The notes below the pieces were generated by a model that was given only the letters and a program-made list of their open reading frames with translations, was not told where the DNA came from and searched no databases. Of a DNA stretch of 64,000 bases, positions 23,601-36,100 are shown piece after piece; positions within the stretch are counted from its first letter, which is position 1; each line of letters begins with the position of its first letter. Location of the stretch: positions 2,384,041 through 2,448,040 of the forward strand of contig NC_049985.1 of NCBI RefSeq assembly GCF_000003815.2. Reading direction: 5' to 3'. Position numbers and translations under genes: made by a program. The DNA comes from Branchiostoma floridae (lineage: Eukaryota; Chordata; Leptocardii; Amphioxiformes; Branchiostomatidae).

Positions 23601-26600
23601 TCTCATTTTCTCATTCTCACCTTGCAGATGTGAGCCAGCTGCGGAAGTGCCTGCAGTCGCTGGTGTATGAGCAGCAACAGCTGTGCTCCCAGGCTGCGAC
23701 CACCACGGTGTCTGCAGTCCGCTTGCAGCAACGCCTCACAAATAAACCATTCTCATTTTCTCATTCTCTCATTTTCACCTTGCAGATGTGAGCCAGCTGC
23801 GGGAATGTCTGCAGTCGCTGGTGTTCAAGCAGCAGCAGCTGTGCTCCCAGGCTACGGCCACCACGCTGTCTGCAATCCGCCTGCAGCAGAGGCTAACCAT
23901 TCTGCAGTGCTACAAATAAATCATTCTCATTTTCTCATTCTCACCTTGCAGATGTGGGCCAGCTGCGGGAATGTCTGCAGTCGCTGGTGTTTGAGCAGCA
24001 GCAACTGTGCTCCCAGGCTGCGGCCACCACGCTATCTGCGGTCCTGCTGCAACGCTACAAATAAATCATTCTCTCATTCTCATTTTCTCGTTCTGATTCT
24101 CTCATTCTCACCTTGCAGATGTGGGCCAGCTGCGGGAATGTCTGCAGTCGCTGGTGTATGAGCAACAACAGCTGTGCTCCCAGGCCGCTGCCACCACGCT
24201 GTCCGCGGTGCGTCTGCAACAACGACTGACTGTCCTGCAGCGCTACTTCATCGCTCTGGCCAGGCACAACCCTGCCGAGAAGGCCGTGGCTCCGAACAAG
24301 CAGTCCGCAGCTGTCATACCTAAAGGAACGAAAAGGTTAGTGTCTTGTATTACTTACAGCAGGTGTAAAGCAGATGTAAGGATCTGGCAAATTCTTGTTA
24401 TGTTGGTATCTAGAAGTGACAGCTTGAGAAGATGAAACGCAGACTTGCAGAAGGCCAGCAATGTTTGGCAGTGTTAGCTAAGATTGTTCATCTCTCTCTG
24501 CGGTGTGCTGAAATCCCAAGAGAAGGGGACCACAGGTCTGGCTCTGTAACAATAAACATTCAACATTGTTTAAGGAGCATAACAGCAACACAACATTGCC
24601 TAAGAGTGTTTCCTAACATTGTCGATAATTATGTTCCTACAATCAGTGCAATGGCCAAGTGGGTAGAATGTTTGCCCTGCAGTCGGTTCTTTGGGAGTTC
24701 GTTCCCCGGCCATGCCATACCAAAGACTTTAAAAATGGTACATACTGCTTTCTCTGTTTAGCACTTAGCATCTGGGAAAGGGTATCATAATAGTTGTTCA
24801 AATCACTGACTTGTGTCAGTGGATTAGTCCCTTGTTGTAGTGATTACACAAATCTGTATGGCTGCAGCAGGGTTGTAGCCAGCACCCGTCCTTCCGTCCT
24901 TTGACGGAATTTTGCAGCTGGGGACGGAAAAAAACTTTGCCCATTCCGTCCTCTTTGTCTCGATTTCAAAATTTTCCTTGGGAGCATGCCTCTGGACCCT
25001 CCTAGGAACACTGCGCCAAAGCCATTCAAAATCAAGGGGACGGAAAATGATTTCTGGCTGGCTACAACCCTGGGCTGCAGAAACAAAGATTAACCTAAGA
25101 GTAATTTCTAACAGACGTTGAACTTGTACATGTGCCGTGTAGTGTGCTGAAGCCCCACGAGAAGGCGACCATGGGTCTGGCTCGGGTCGGCTGCAGAGCG
25201 GCGCTGTCCTTCGCCTTCGCCTTCCTGAGACGAGCCTGGAGAACTGGCGACGATGCAGACCTCTGTACCGGTGAGATGGTTGAATAAGATTGAGATTGGA
25301 TTGGACAGGGCTGTCTCTAGCTTTGAATTTCTTTGAGTTGTCAACTACTAGAACTTTTAAATTTATTGTGTGACTCTAGTCAAACGCTGAACCAAAGGAA
25401 AATCTATGAAAGGAAAAGATAGCTTTAAACAGCATTTGCAGTCAGATGTGGAAATGTTTGGTTTGGAAATGGAAAAGTGACAGGTCGTTCAGTGTAATAT
25501 AATCAGCTGCTGCCATGCTGCATGCCTGTGAAGCTGGTGTGTTACTCTGAAGGACAGTTATACCGGATACAGGTACGTATAGCCCTTCCTCCTAGTGATT
25601 GCAAGTTGTGACGTGAGAACATTCAAGACTTAAGATTAAGAATTTCTTCCTCTCCTCCCCAGAACTGCTGCAGGAGTCTCTGGACGCCCTGCGGACCCTC
25701 CCCGAGGCCACCCTGTTCGACGAGTCGAGCGTGTCGTCCGTCTGGCTGGAGGCTGTGGAGAGGGCAACCAAGTTCATCAGATCTGTGGTCATGGGGTGAA
25801 TATTGAATTTGTATTTTCTAAGTATAACAACGTGATGCGTATCTGCTATATACATGTATCAGTAGCAAAGCAGTTATACAATGAGCAGAGCATGCAATGT
25901 TCATACAATATGTCTAAATGTTATTTAGCATATATGAGTATAATTTTGTAATTTTGTTCATATAATGTTTGACTTAAATCCTTTATGCAATTTAAAATGT
26001 ATGTGTCCTATCAACACAAAAGCATTCAGCTAGTTGGGCAGTTCTGGCTGTAAATACCGGTAAATCAACAAACTCTAGCTGTCTACTGATCAGAAGTAGA
26101 TAGATAACCCTACCCTTGTGTTTCATGGATCCTTTGCTAACAGAGACTCAAACGGCGGAGCAGCGGGTGGAAAGACGGGTGGCAGCGGAGGAAACATCCC
26201 CGTGTCGGACCAGCACACGGCCCTGGCGCTACTTTTGGAACTGGCCGTGCAACGCAGCTCGCTGAACCATCTACTGAGCGCTGTGCTACTGCTGCTGCAG
26301 CTCTGGGACAATGCTAACAAACAGGTAATGTGGTCTATAGAGTTGCCAACAAACAGGTAACATTATACTTAAAGATAATTAGTAGATAACCCTACCCATG
26401 GCCCCGGCCCTGGAGCTGGCCGTGCAGTGCAGCTCGCTGAACCATCTACTGAGCGCCGTGCTGCTGCTGCTACAGCTCTGGGACAATGCCAACAAACAGG
26501 TGATATTATTTTTTGCCAGCAAAAAGTGATTTGGGTCTGTACAATAGTGTCATTTCCAGATGCGGCAGCCATCTTGGATTTCCTGGGGTCATCCAGGGTC

Positions 26601-27133
26601 ATGCACCAAAATGAGGCTGGACAGGAGAGTTCCTAGTTATAGAGTTCCTAGTATAGATAGGCAGTGGTTTTGGTTTCACCCCATTATTATTTTGGCACTA
26701 CTATGGATCAAAGCAAATCAGGCCTGTATTCAGTTTCTCTAATACGCCTGTCACATTATCAACGATCTTCGGGGTATCGATGGAAGATCGGCCATATTTA
26801 AGATTGACAGAGGGTTGCGCATATTTTTCACCTGAAAACCGTCCCTGTCACATATAAGCCATACTATGTACCTCGTACAATTGTTGTGCAATAGAGTCAT
26901 TATTATAAGCGAGTCTCGGGCGATCGCCGCAGAATCGTCGTCCGATCGATTTTTGCCAACTGTGACAGAGGTATAACAGAAAAGAACTCTAACTCGGATT
27001 GTTTCGCCTGCAGGTGACTGACAACAGGTTTGACTCTAACGGCACCCGGGCGCCGCTGGTTCCACTGCTATGCCGGTTTCAGGATATTCCCACTTCTCGC
27101 ACACGGACCACGGACGGGGCCAAACTGGAGGAG
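17644..27133 (+). CDS. HERC2: HERC2 exons 1-8: N-terminal helical region with a cysteine-rich insert
   Basis: Exon 1 (25 codons) gives '[13 protein letters not shown]', the conserved start. Exon 2 gives '[20 protein letters not shown]'. Exon 3 encodes a module not in vertebrate HERC2 as I remember it: '[18 protein letters not shown]' continuing '[14 protein letters not shown]', with eight cysteines and one histidine in about 30 residues, probably metal-binding. It then rejoins the family at 'WTWGKQP'. Exon 4 matches '[19 protein letters not shown]'. Exon 5 carries the '[14 protein letters not shown]' helix. Exons 6-8 follow with '[20 protein letters not shown]' and '[13 protein letters not shown]'. 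The exon 5 acceptor (25141-25142) is the least certain junction; it restores phase and the family sequence. Confidence 0.9.
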
Positions 27134-30100
27134 GTAAGGATACACTACACTTTGACAATACAGGTCCTGGAGATATTAGTACACTTTCATTACATTTCAT
27201 TTTCATTTCATTTCAAACTTTATTTCAGGCTCTTGGCCCATATCACATACATAAAAAACATACAATACAACAATACAAATACACTTTATGTACAATAAAA
27301 AGTTGAATTACCCAGGGCTTTTGTAAACAAGATTCACATAGTGTGTCCAGAATTTGCTATTGAAAAGGGCGTCTGAGTGGAATAACCGGGAGATAATGTT
27401 GTTATTAGATGTGGCGATGCGTTGTACAAATGCATGTGTTAATTTTCTCCTAGCTTCAAAGGTATCAATCCCATGTGTCACAAACATTTGGCTGGCACTA
27501 TCACTCGTACAATAGCCTAACACAATCCTTCACCAAATAGGTTATGTTTTCGGTTGTGCTATGGCAGGGTGGTTTTGGAGGTATAACTCAAGAAGCTGTT
27601 CATGATATTTGTTAGGTGGCTTGCTATCTATTGTCAACTTCGAAAACTGGGAGGCCCATGGTTATGATTTTTAGTGGTGGGTTGCACTGTGGCAGGGCGT
27701 GAGTGGTACAAGTTTGGGACCCATCGCAGTCACTGCTCAGTAAGACAGCTGGAGCCAGAGAGTTTCCAATTCTAACATTAATTTTATTTATCACACTGAG
27801 CAATTTTGCCAACATGGCTTCTTCAGTGGTCCAGGCTCAAATGAGCACAGTATACAAACTTTGGAGAACATAAAAAACTCTCTATAACTTGGTTAGGTCC
27901 TGAACTGAGGAACTGCCATCGATGAATACCATAAACCAGTTCTGGCATTATGCTTTTTTTGTCCATCTACAACTGAATAATGATGCAACAAAAGTTTGTC
28001 TACAATAAAAATTGAAGTAAGATGTCTTAAGCAAAGTTTTTCTAAGTGCTTATATGTTGCAGATGCAGGTATTATTTAACACTACAGTTCCAGGTAATAT
28101 GTTTTGCTGGACAGTTTTACTAAATGTTAACAATGATAATGTTTATTGCATGTTCATGCCTGTAGGCTAAATTCACAAATGACAATGCAAGTGGTCTAAT
28201 GGATGAAAAGGAAAAAGAACTAAACTTGTACTGTAACAGTAATTTTAAACTGGACTAATGGAAAATAATATTAAATATCATGTATTTCTATAGCAAACAT
28301 CATGGTACTGTCATTAATCGCTACATCAGTTTCTAGTATTTTCCTCTCTCTTTTTGAAACACACGGAGATACATTTACATAATCACATGATTCTTAATGC
28401 ATGACATCAAGTATTTAAAAGTATCCTGCTTACTAGACATTTTGAACTTACAAGTATTGTCATCTGTATACATGTAGCCTTGGGTGGTCGGAGAGCCTTT
28501 ACCAGTGGTGGTAAGAGTTCTGCCTGTCACCTACGGACGTCCTGAAAAAAATATAGAAGAAATAGCAGGGGTGAGATGTGGTATGTTTTGACATGGTTTT
28601 GGCAAGTATGATGAATATAATTATGATAAACAGTGTCAATAATTGTTTACTAGACAGGAGGGTTTCATCAGGAAATGGTACAGTTGTAAGAAGTACCTGG
28701 AAAAGCCTGGCATATGAAGGCCATCGGCGTGTGACATGGAGCGTCGTACCACTTGTCTTGTACGTAAGAAACACAATCTTGGTCGCTCCCATAGTTGCTG
28801 TTTGGTTCTCCCGGAGCAAAGGAGTTGTACGTCCCAAGTGCAGAACCATCCGCCCACTCAAAGCTTCCCTCTTTGCGCCGATCGTGCAGGCCAAACCTGT
28901 AGTTAGGATTGGCACCACAGCCCTTGTACAAGCTGATCAGGAAGGCATTTGTCTCAGCGTCTCGGGGCATGGCAAGGGTGCCGCCGTCTTGACGACAGGC
29001 TGCGGCAGCTTGGCTGAAGGCCTTAGGTGCGTCGAAGACCTTGTAGCAGATTTCACGGAACACCGTGTAACCCTTAGGACAAGATGCTGAAAAAGCCGAG
29101 TCAAAAACAGATGTTGGAATAGACATTTGGTGATGTTTATGTTGTTCCAGAAATACATCACTAACAAACCATTACATTTTACTCAAGACCATTTCTTGCC
29201 AATAAGTTGTGTTTTAGTTGATACTAGCATAATTAATAACTAATATTAGTCAGTAAAACACTACAACAGGTCCATAAGCCATCTATTACTGATGAGGAGA
29301 ATAATATCATAATCACTGCCACAAGATGTTTACTTTGCACTCATTCATTAATGTAAATAGCATAATTTCATGGAATAATAATAGTCAGTGCCACGAAATT
29401 TCGTTTCTGTTTTTATTCTTAAGTTATCATCGTTCAATGTAAAGTGACAATAATGACACAAAAATGGATAACAGTATACAGTACAGTAGTAGCGGCTAAT
29501 TCTATTGATAAATTCAATCAAACAATCACAAATAGTACACGTGGCAACTTACCTGGTGTCTTACTCATCTCGTGAAGACGTTGCTCCAAAGCGGCTGTTC
29601 GGCTTCGCTCCTTGTCCAATTCGCGCTTCAAGGCATCAACAGTGGAGGACATCTGGCGTATGTTGTTTTGGTCGCGCTTTAAGGCATCAACAGTGGTGGA
29701 CATGTTGTCTTGGTCACGCTTCAAGGCGTCAACAGTGGTGGACATGTTGTCTTGGTCTTGCTTCAAGGCATCAACAGTGGTGGACATGTTGTCTTGGTCA
29801 CGCTTCAAGGCGTCAACAGTGGTGGACATGTTGTCTTGGTCTTGCTTCAAGGACATGTTGTCTTGGTCGCGCCTGAAGGCATCAACAGTGGTGGACATCT
29901 TGTCTTGGTCGCGCTTCAAGGCGTCAACAGTGGTGGACAGTTGGCGTATGTCGTTTTGGTTGCGCTTCAAAGCGTCAAAAATGATGGTCATGTCTTGGTC
30001 GCGCTTCAAGGCATCAACAGTGGTGGACAGTTCGGATATCTCCTACAAGCGCATAAACTTTCATCAGAATTCCAAACATAAAAAGAAAGTAGAAAAGTCT

Positions 30101-33100
30101 GGATAAACTGGAAGAACAAAACAGAATCAGTGTCAGAAAAATTGATTTACAACAGGCTTTGTAGTACCTCTTTGTTGATGAACGTCAGAGGAGCGAGTCC
30201 CACAGCGACCAGGCTTAGCAGGACGGCAATGCTGGCAGCCATACAGCTCTGGTGGGAGCGGATGAAGCTACAGAGGGAACTGCGGCCACTTGCTCCACCT
30301 GGATATGTGCGGTCTGTAAGGGAACAACCGATCGATAAGCAAAATCTGCCATGGTGTCACACTTACGACAGCTTGGTACGATGTTGTTGCTGCCACGAAT
30401 ATCTCAGGAACACAATCAGTTTGTGATCGTGTGGTAATCGTATGATGAGTGTAGCCAGACCCAGCAAGATGAAAGTCATTTGCAAAGCTCTGTCATGTAC
30501 GTGTAGTAGCTGACAGGTACTGGAAGTTAGTGGAACTCTATACTATTATGATTCCAATGTATGCCTGAAGGATATGCAGGAGAAACCCAATGGAATCATT
30601 AATGAATTTGATCTAATATCCATGACCAACTACTCCACCCACGGAAACACAAGAACATGCAAGAGTGTTTTTTTATTCCTGCTGTGTGCTAAATACAGTA
30701 TGCTCTCTTCCTAGGAGTGATTGATTACCATTAAACACAATATGTCATACATGTAGGAAACACATTGGAATGACAGTCTCTAATTGGCAATAACTTAGAA
30801 TATGAAAATGAAACCTTTCTGATATATTATCCTCTAAAAGCAAACATGAGATATGAAGGAATCTCTGACTAGGGAAAATGGGAGAATACACACAGGAGAT
30901 ATCTCCTTATTTGCTGGGTGTGTTTCTCCTGTGTTTCCCTGAGTTTCGACTATTGAACTGAGGTAAGTTTTACCTGCAGAAGAGATGTACAAAGTGTTGG
31001 GTATACTGGCAGCAGCGTCTGCAATTGACTGCCAATGAGTCTGTGGCTGCTGTATGGGTGTGGCGCCTGGAGGAATATTACAGAATTTTCAAATAATGGG
31101 GCTGACAGTATTATTTAGGAGGACAACTGTTAAAAATATGATGTATATTCATTAGCCATGATCATAGTATAATCCTATGAATAACACAAACACGTCTGTG
31201 GCGAATTGACACCTTCTCCTGTTATTGTACATGTACCTCATACGATAAAAAAAAATTGCAATATGTACATGTACACTAGTGTGCATATACGTATACATAA
31301 CTCACGAAAATTTGGGTGCACATAAATGGAAATATAGAATGCTTGTGGAATTCCAGCAAAACCTAATTACAAATATCACTCTTCAGAGCTGAAACCTCAA
31401 TTTTTTTACAATCCTTACAGTCACGATAATTTTGCTTAGTCTAGTACAAAAATGTATGAGCATGAGCATCAGCCCTATTGAGCGTTTCTATTGATCACAT
31501 GATCATTTCCCCTGTCTTTTGGAGTGTTTTTTATCGTATGGTGATGCAATTACGACTAGTGATGACGTCACATGAAACACAGCGACCAGTTAGAAAACAT
31601 ACCCTTGAGAAGAATACAGTGCTTATTAATCATTGTGGATTCCTACAATTTTATGATGATATTACTGTAACAATATTTAATTTTGCGAATTTTGAAAGTA
31701 ACGTTACGTGTATGTTTCATTTTGAGCACCAATGTTCCAAACTGGTTAAAATATGTTTTCAGCCAAGTACACCAACACTTCTTGATAAGAGTGTCAAGCT
31801 CTTTTACATGCAGAAGTTTGATGATTGAGGACAAACCTACCTGTGTTGTATTGTTTGTAATTCTGATAAAATTAAAATCAAATCAAACTTAATGCCTGAT
31901 ACTCGCTGTATACTGGCTTTACTTCACCAGCCGAAATGTTTGTTTCAGCCCCTCATTACACCATGCCCCAAGTAGGGTTCCCACTTGATACATATGGCGA
32001 GGCAGTAGGATCATGTACCACTTGCGCCCCCATGGCGATGGAAAAAATACATGTACCTTCATAAAAATGCATCTTCCAAGCTTCATGCCTCGGTCCAAAT
32101 ATTATTTGGAAAAGATAAAAAGCAAACACATTCTACACCAAGTTAGGCCAGGACTGCAGCTGCGTCCATGACCCATCCCTTCGTCTTGGACGGAAATTTG
32201 ATTGTTAGAGTGGACAAAGGTTTCGACCAGTCATTCTAAAATGTCTGAATTTTATGACATGAAATTGAGGTAGTTTCGTAAGCAGGATGACGCAGATTTT
32301 GCACACTGATTTTACCACAAAAACTAACAACAACTAAGCTCCCAAGAAATGAATTGAAAAAAAATGTCTCACCAGTTTGGGACTGCTGTTGATCTCCCGG
32401 CATGGTGCGTCTTGTCAGTTTTTCTGGACAGTAGAAAATACACACCCTACATTAGGTAGGGTCTAACACACAGTGAAATGAAATGAAATTAAGAAACCAA
32501 AGATGAAAGAAAATCATATGAGTGGGTAGCAAACTGCACATATCCCAGACAAATCATACAGACGCGTAATTGTTTTCTTTATTGTTATATGTTGAAAGAG
32601 AGGTAGCGAAAACAATCTTTAAAGACATTCTACCTTTTTGATCATGTTTGGAAACTTCATTGAATTTATCAATATTATGCACCAGTAAGAGAAAACAATG
32701 TTCATTCTTTTTTCATCTGATATTTTCTGTGTTTGTCACATATGTATGTAGTCAGTGAACACAAGTAAGATTTTTCAGTTAATACAATGCACTTACAGAT
32801 TTCTACAATAAATTTTCGTTTGGCATCTTTACCCAATCAATTGTACAAATAATTATTGATTTCAAGATACAAAAAGATATTCTTGATAAGTTTTGTCATT
32901 ACAGGGCTCGAAGACCAAATTTTTGACATTAATGTTTTCCAGTCCGGCATGTCCATGAGCATCAGCCCTACGGAGTGCTTCCTGCGGTACATCACCCTAC
33001 CTGAGGCGGAGGACACACCTGTGGACCTGAGGCAGACAGCTGTCGTCATCATGTCACACCTGGACAGGCTGGCCACGCCCTTCATGCCTCCTACATCCAC

Positions 33101-36100
33101 CAACACTGGGCACAAGGTGGGTCATCCTCTGGGTTTCTTTAAAACATGGTGCGTAGAAAATTATGAACTTAATGCTGTCTGGACCTAAAGTTCTTAGCCA
33201 GTGGAAGAATTACATTTTTATCAGCAAGTTAAAAGAGATTAAGTAGACTTGAGGCAGACAGCTGTGGTCATCATGTCTCACCTGGACAGACTGACATCCA
33301 CCAACACTGGGCACAAGGTGGGTCGTCTTTTTTGTTGGGTTTCTTTATCTTTTTTTCAAAAAGCATGTAGATAATGATGTCTTTGAACTTAATGTCATCC
33401 ACGTGCAGAACCTGCTGGACAAAGAAACAAGGTTTGAAGACTAGCCGACTGCTGCCCACCCTAGTCAGGAACTGTAGCAACAGTAAAATCAAACACTGAA
33501 TACTGACTGATACTTCATATATTTTTTTTTTACATACATGCCAGGAACAGGCAGTACCCAGGAGGTTCTAGGCTGGCGTTGGCTGGCATGGACGGGTGCT
33601 AACAGCCCAAACAGTAGTGGGCACACATGTGCCTGTTGGGGGAACTGTGTCTAATATTCACATATCTTTGCTCTGTATCTTCATAGATGCCAGGAACAGG
33701 CAGTACCCAGGAGGTTCTAGGCTGGGGCTGGCTGGCATGGACGGGTGCTAACAGCCCAAACAGTAGTGGGCACACATGTGAGATGTTGGGGGAACTGTGT
33801 CTGATATTAACATACTTTTGTTATCCTTCTAGATGCCAGGAACTGGTAGTACCCAGGAGGTTCTAGGCTGGGGGTGGCTGGCATGGACGGGTGCTAACAG
33901 CCCCAACAGCAGTGGGCACACATGTGAGATGTTGGGTGAGCTGGGTGTTCTACAGCTGGCCTGTGCCGAGCGGTGTCTGATCGCTCTCACCAAGACTGGC
34001 AGGGTCTACATGTGCTTCTACAGCTCAGAGAGCCAGGTTCGTTTGTTTGTTTGTTTGAGTCTATATTTATTTATGAAAAATTCCAATTGGCTTACCTACC
34101 CTTGACCTCCAGGTCATTGTGGGGACAATTGGCTTGCTGTGTGCTAATAATTTGAATTCATGAGAGAAGCAGTCAGACAAAATAGAACAAAGATACGGAT
34201 TATGTGTGATTGAAGTCCTAATAAATTGACAAACAGTAAGGTCAGTAGGGCTGTCAGAGTATACAACAACAGAGAAGCAAAGATTGTTACTGTAATGCTA
34301 ATGTGTGATTGAAAACCTTGGTTAACATTAATTTTGAAAGAATTTTGTTACAAAATAAGTTAAGAAACGATAGTGATTGCTGCCGTATGTGGACAAACAT
34401 TGTCATCCAACGTTCTTGAAAGTGGTTCTTGATGTTGATGTTGGGGGACATGTCATTGGTACATGACTTTTTTTTGTACATTATGCAGCTGGTGTGTTGA
34501 TTGGTTGGGAAACAGAAAACACAATTTTTTTCCCTAGGCCCAACTCATTCATACATTGCTGTAGAAAAATAATGTTGACAACAAAAAAACCTTTTCCACT
34601 CCAGGGTCCCCAGCTGATGGAGAGCCTAGCGGATAAGGAGGTGCTGAAGGTTGCGGCCCATCCGGAGGGGAAACACTACATGGCGCTCACGTCCGAGGGA
34701 GAAGTTTACTCCTGGGGCAATGGGGACGGGGGCAGACTGGGACACGGGGACACAAAGTGAGTCTCAGGAGGGATTTTTCTTTTTGGTATTATTGTACAGT
34801 AGAAACCGTTTAATTGCACACTCGATTTGCCAGCGTATTTCGTTCAATTATCTGGATGCTGCAGCAAAACGAAGTTATCAAGCTGGACTGCACCACCACA
34901 GGATTTGAGGATTCCATTTGAATTAACAGAATTGTGCGGTTATCTGTTGTGCCATTAACTGGCTTCTACTGTATCAAGCTTCTACTGTATCAAGGACTAC
35001 TAATTTTAAGACATAGATTGAAAGAGACGCTGGTCTCACTGGGACTGCCTTGGTGTCTGATATGAGGAACAAAAAGTACTTGAAAAACCTTATCCATACT
35101 ATCCTGAGGGGAAACACTACATGGCGCTCACGTCCGAGGGCGAAGTGTACTCCTGGGGCAACGGGGACGGGGGCAGACTGGGACACGGGGACACCAAGTG
35201 AGTTTCAGGAGGGGTTTTTCTTTTTGGTATTATTGTATCGAGGACTACTATTATCACTAGTTTTAAGACATTGATTGAAATACTACCTTTGGGACTGGAC
35301 TACCTTGGTGTTCGCTATAAGGGACAAAAAGTACTTGAGAAAGTTTATCCATACCATCCGGAGGGGAAACACTACATGGAGCTCACGTCTGAGGGCGAGG
35401 TGTGCTCATGGGGTAACGGGGACGGGGGCAGACTGGGACACGGGGACACAAAGTGAGTTTCGTAGAGTATCAGTATGCAAGGCGGGAAGTAGTGTAATTG
35501 GAGATCTTGATAAAAACACTCACAGATACTGTTTCAGAAGTTGTTCTGTTTGTTAAAATTTGTATTATGTTTATCAAAGGAAGACTTAGTATTATAAACA
35601 AAGACAGCAACTCCTTTATGTTGCATAAAATCTTCCTTATGCTTTATTATATCTAAGATTCACATAATGAGATCTGAGATGTGTGGACAACAGGATTAGC
35701 GTATTGTTTACAAGGCTGACACCTCCAGAGTACAGTTGAAAACAAATTATAAGAAATGTGCAAATACTAACTGAGAGATGATAACAATAACAACATGTCA
35801 CGTCCGAGGGCGAAGTGTACTCCTGGGGCAACGGGGACGGGGGCAGACTGGGACACGGCGACACAAAGTGAGTTTCAGGAGGGGTTTTTCTTCTTGGTAT
35901 TATTGTACAGTAGAAACCGTTTAATTGCACAGTCGATTTGCCAGCGTATTTCGTTCAATTATCCGGATGCTGCAGCAAAACGAAGTTATCAAGCTGGACT
36001 GCACCACCACAGGATTTGAGGATTCCATTGGAATTAACAGAATTGTGCGGTTATCTGTTGTGCCATTAACTGGCTTCTACTGTATCAAGGACTACTAATT

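Noticed and set aside
22940-24118. CRISPR-like or ordinary minisatellite interpretation of the exon 4 array
   Set aside because: Units are exon 4 with its acceptor, in frame and adjacent to the real exon; there are no unique spacers and this is a eukaryotic intron.
31478-31828. 116-residue open frame in lectin intron 1
   Set aside because: No homology, no splice context, A/T-rich composition like the surrounding intron.
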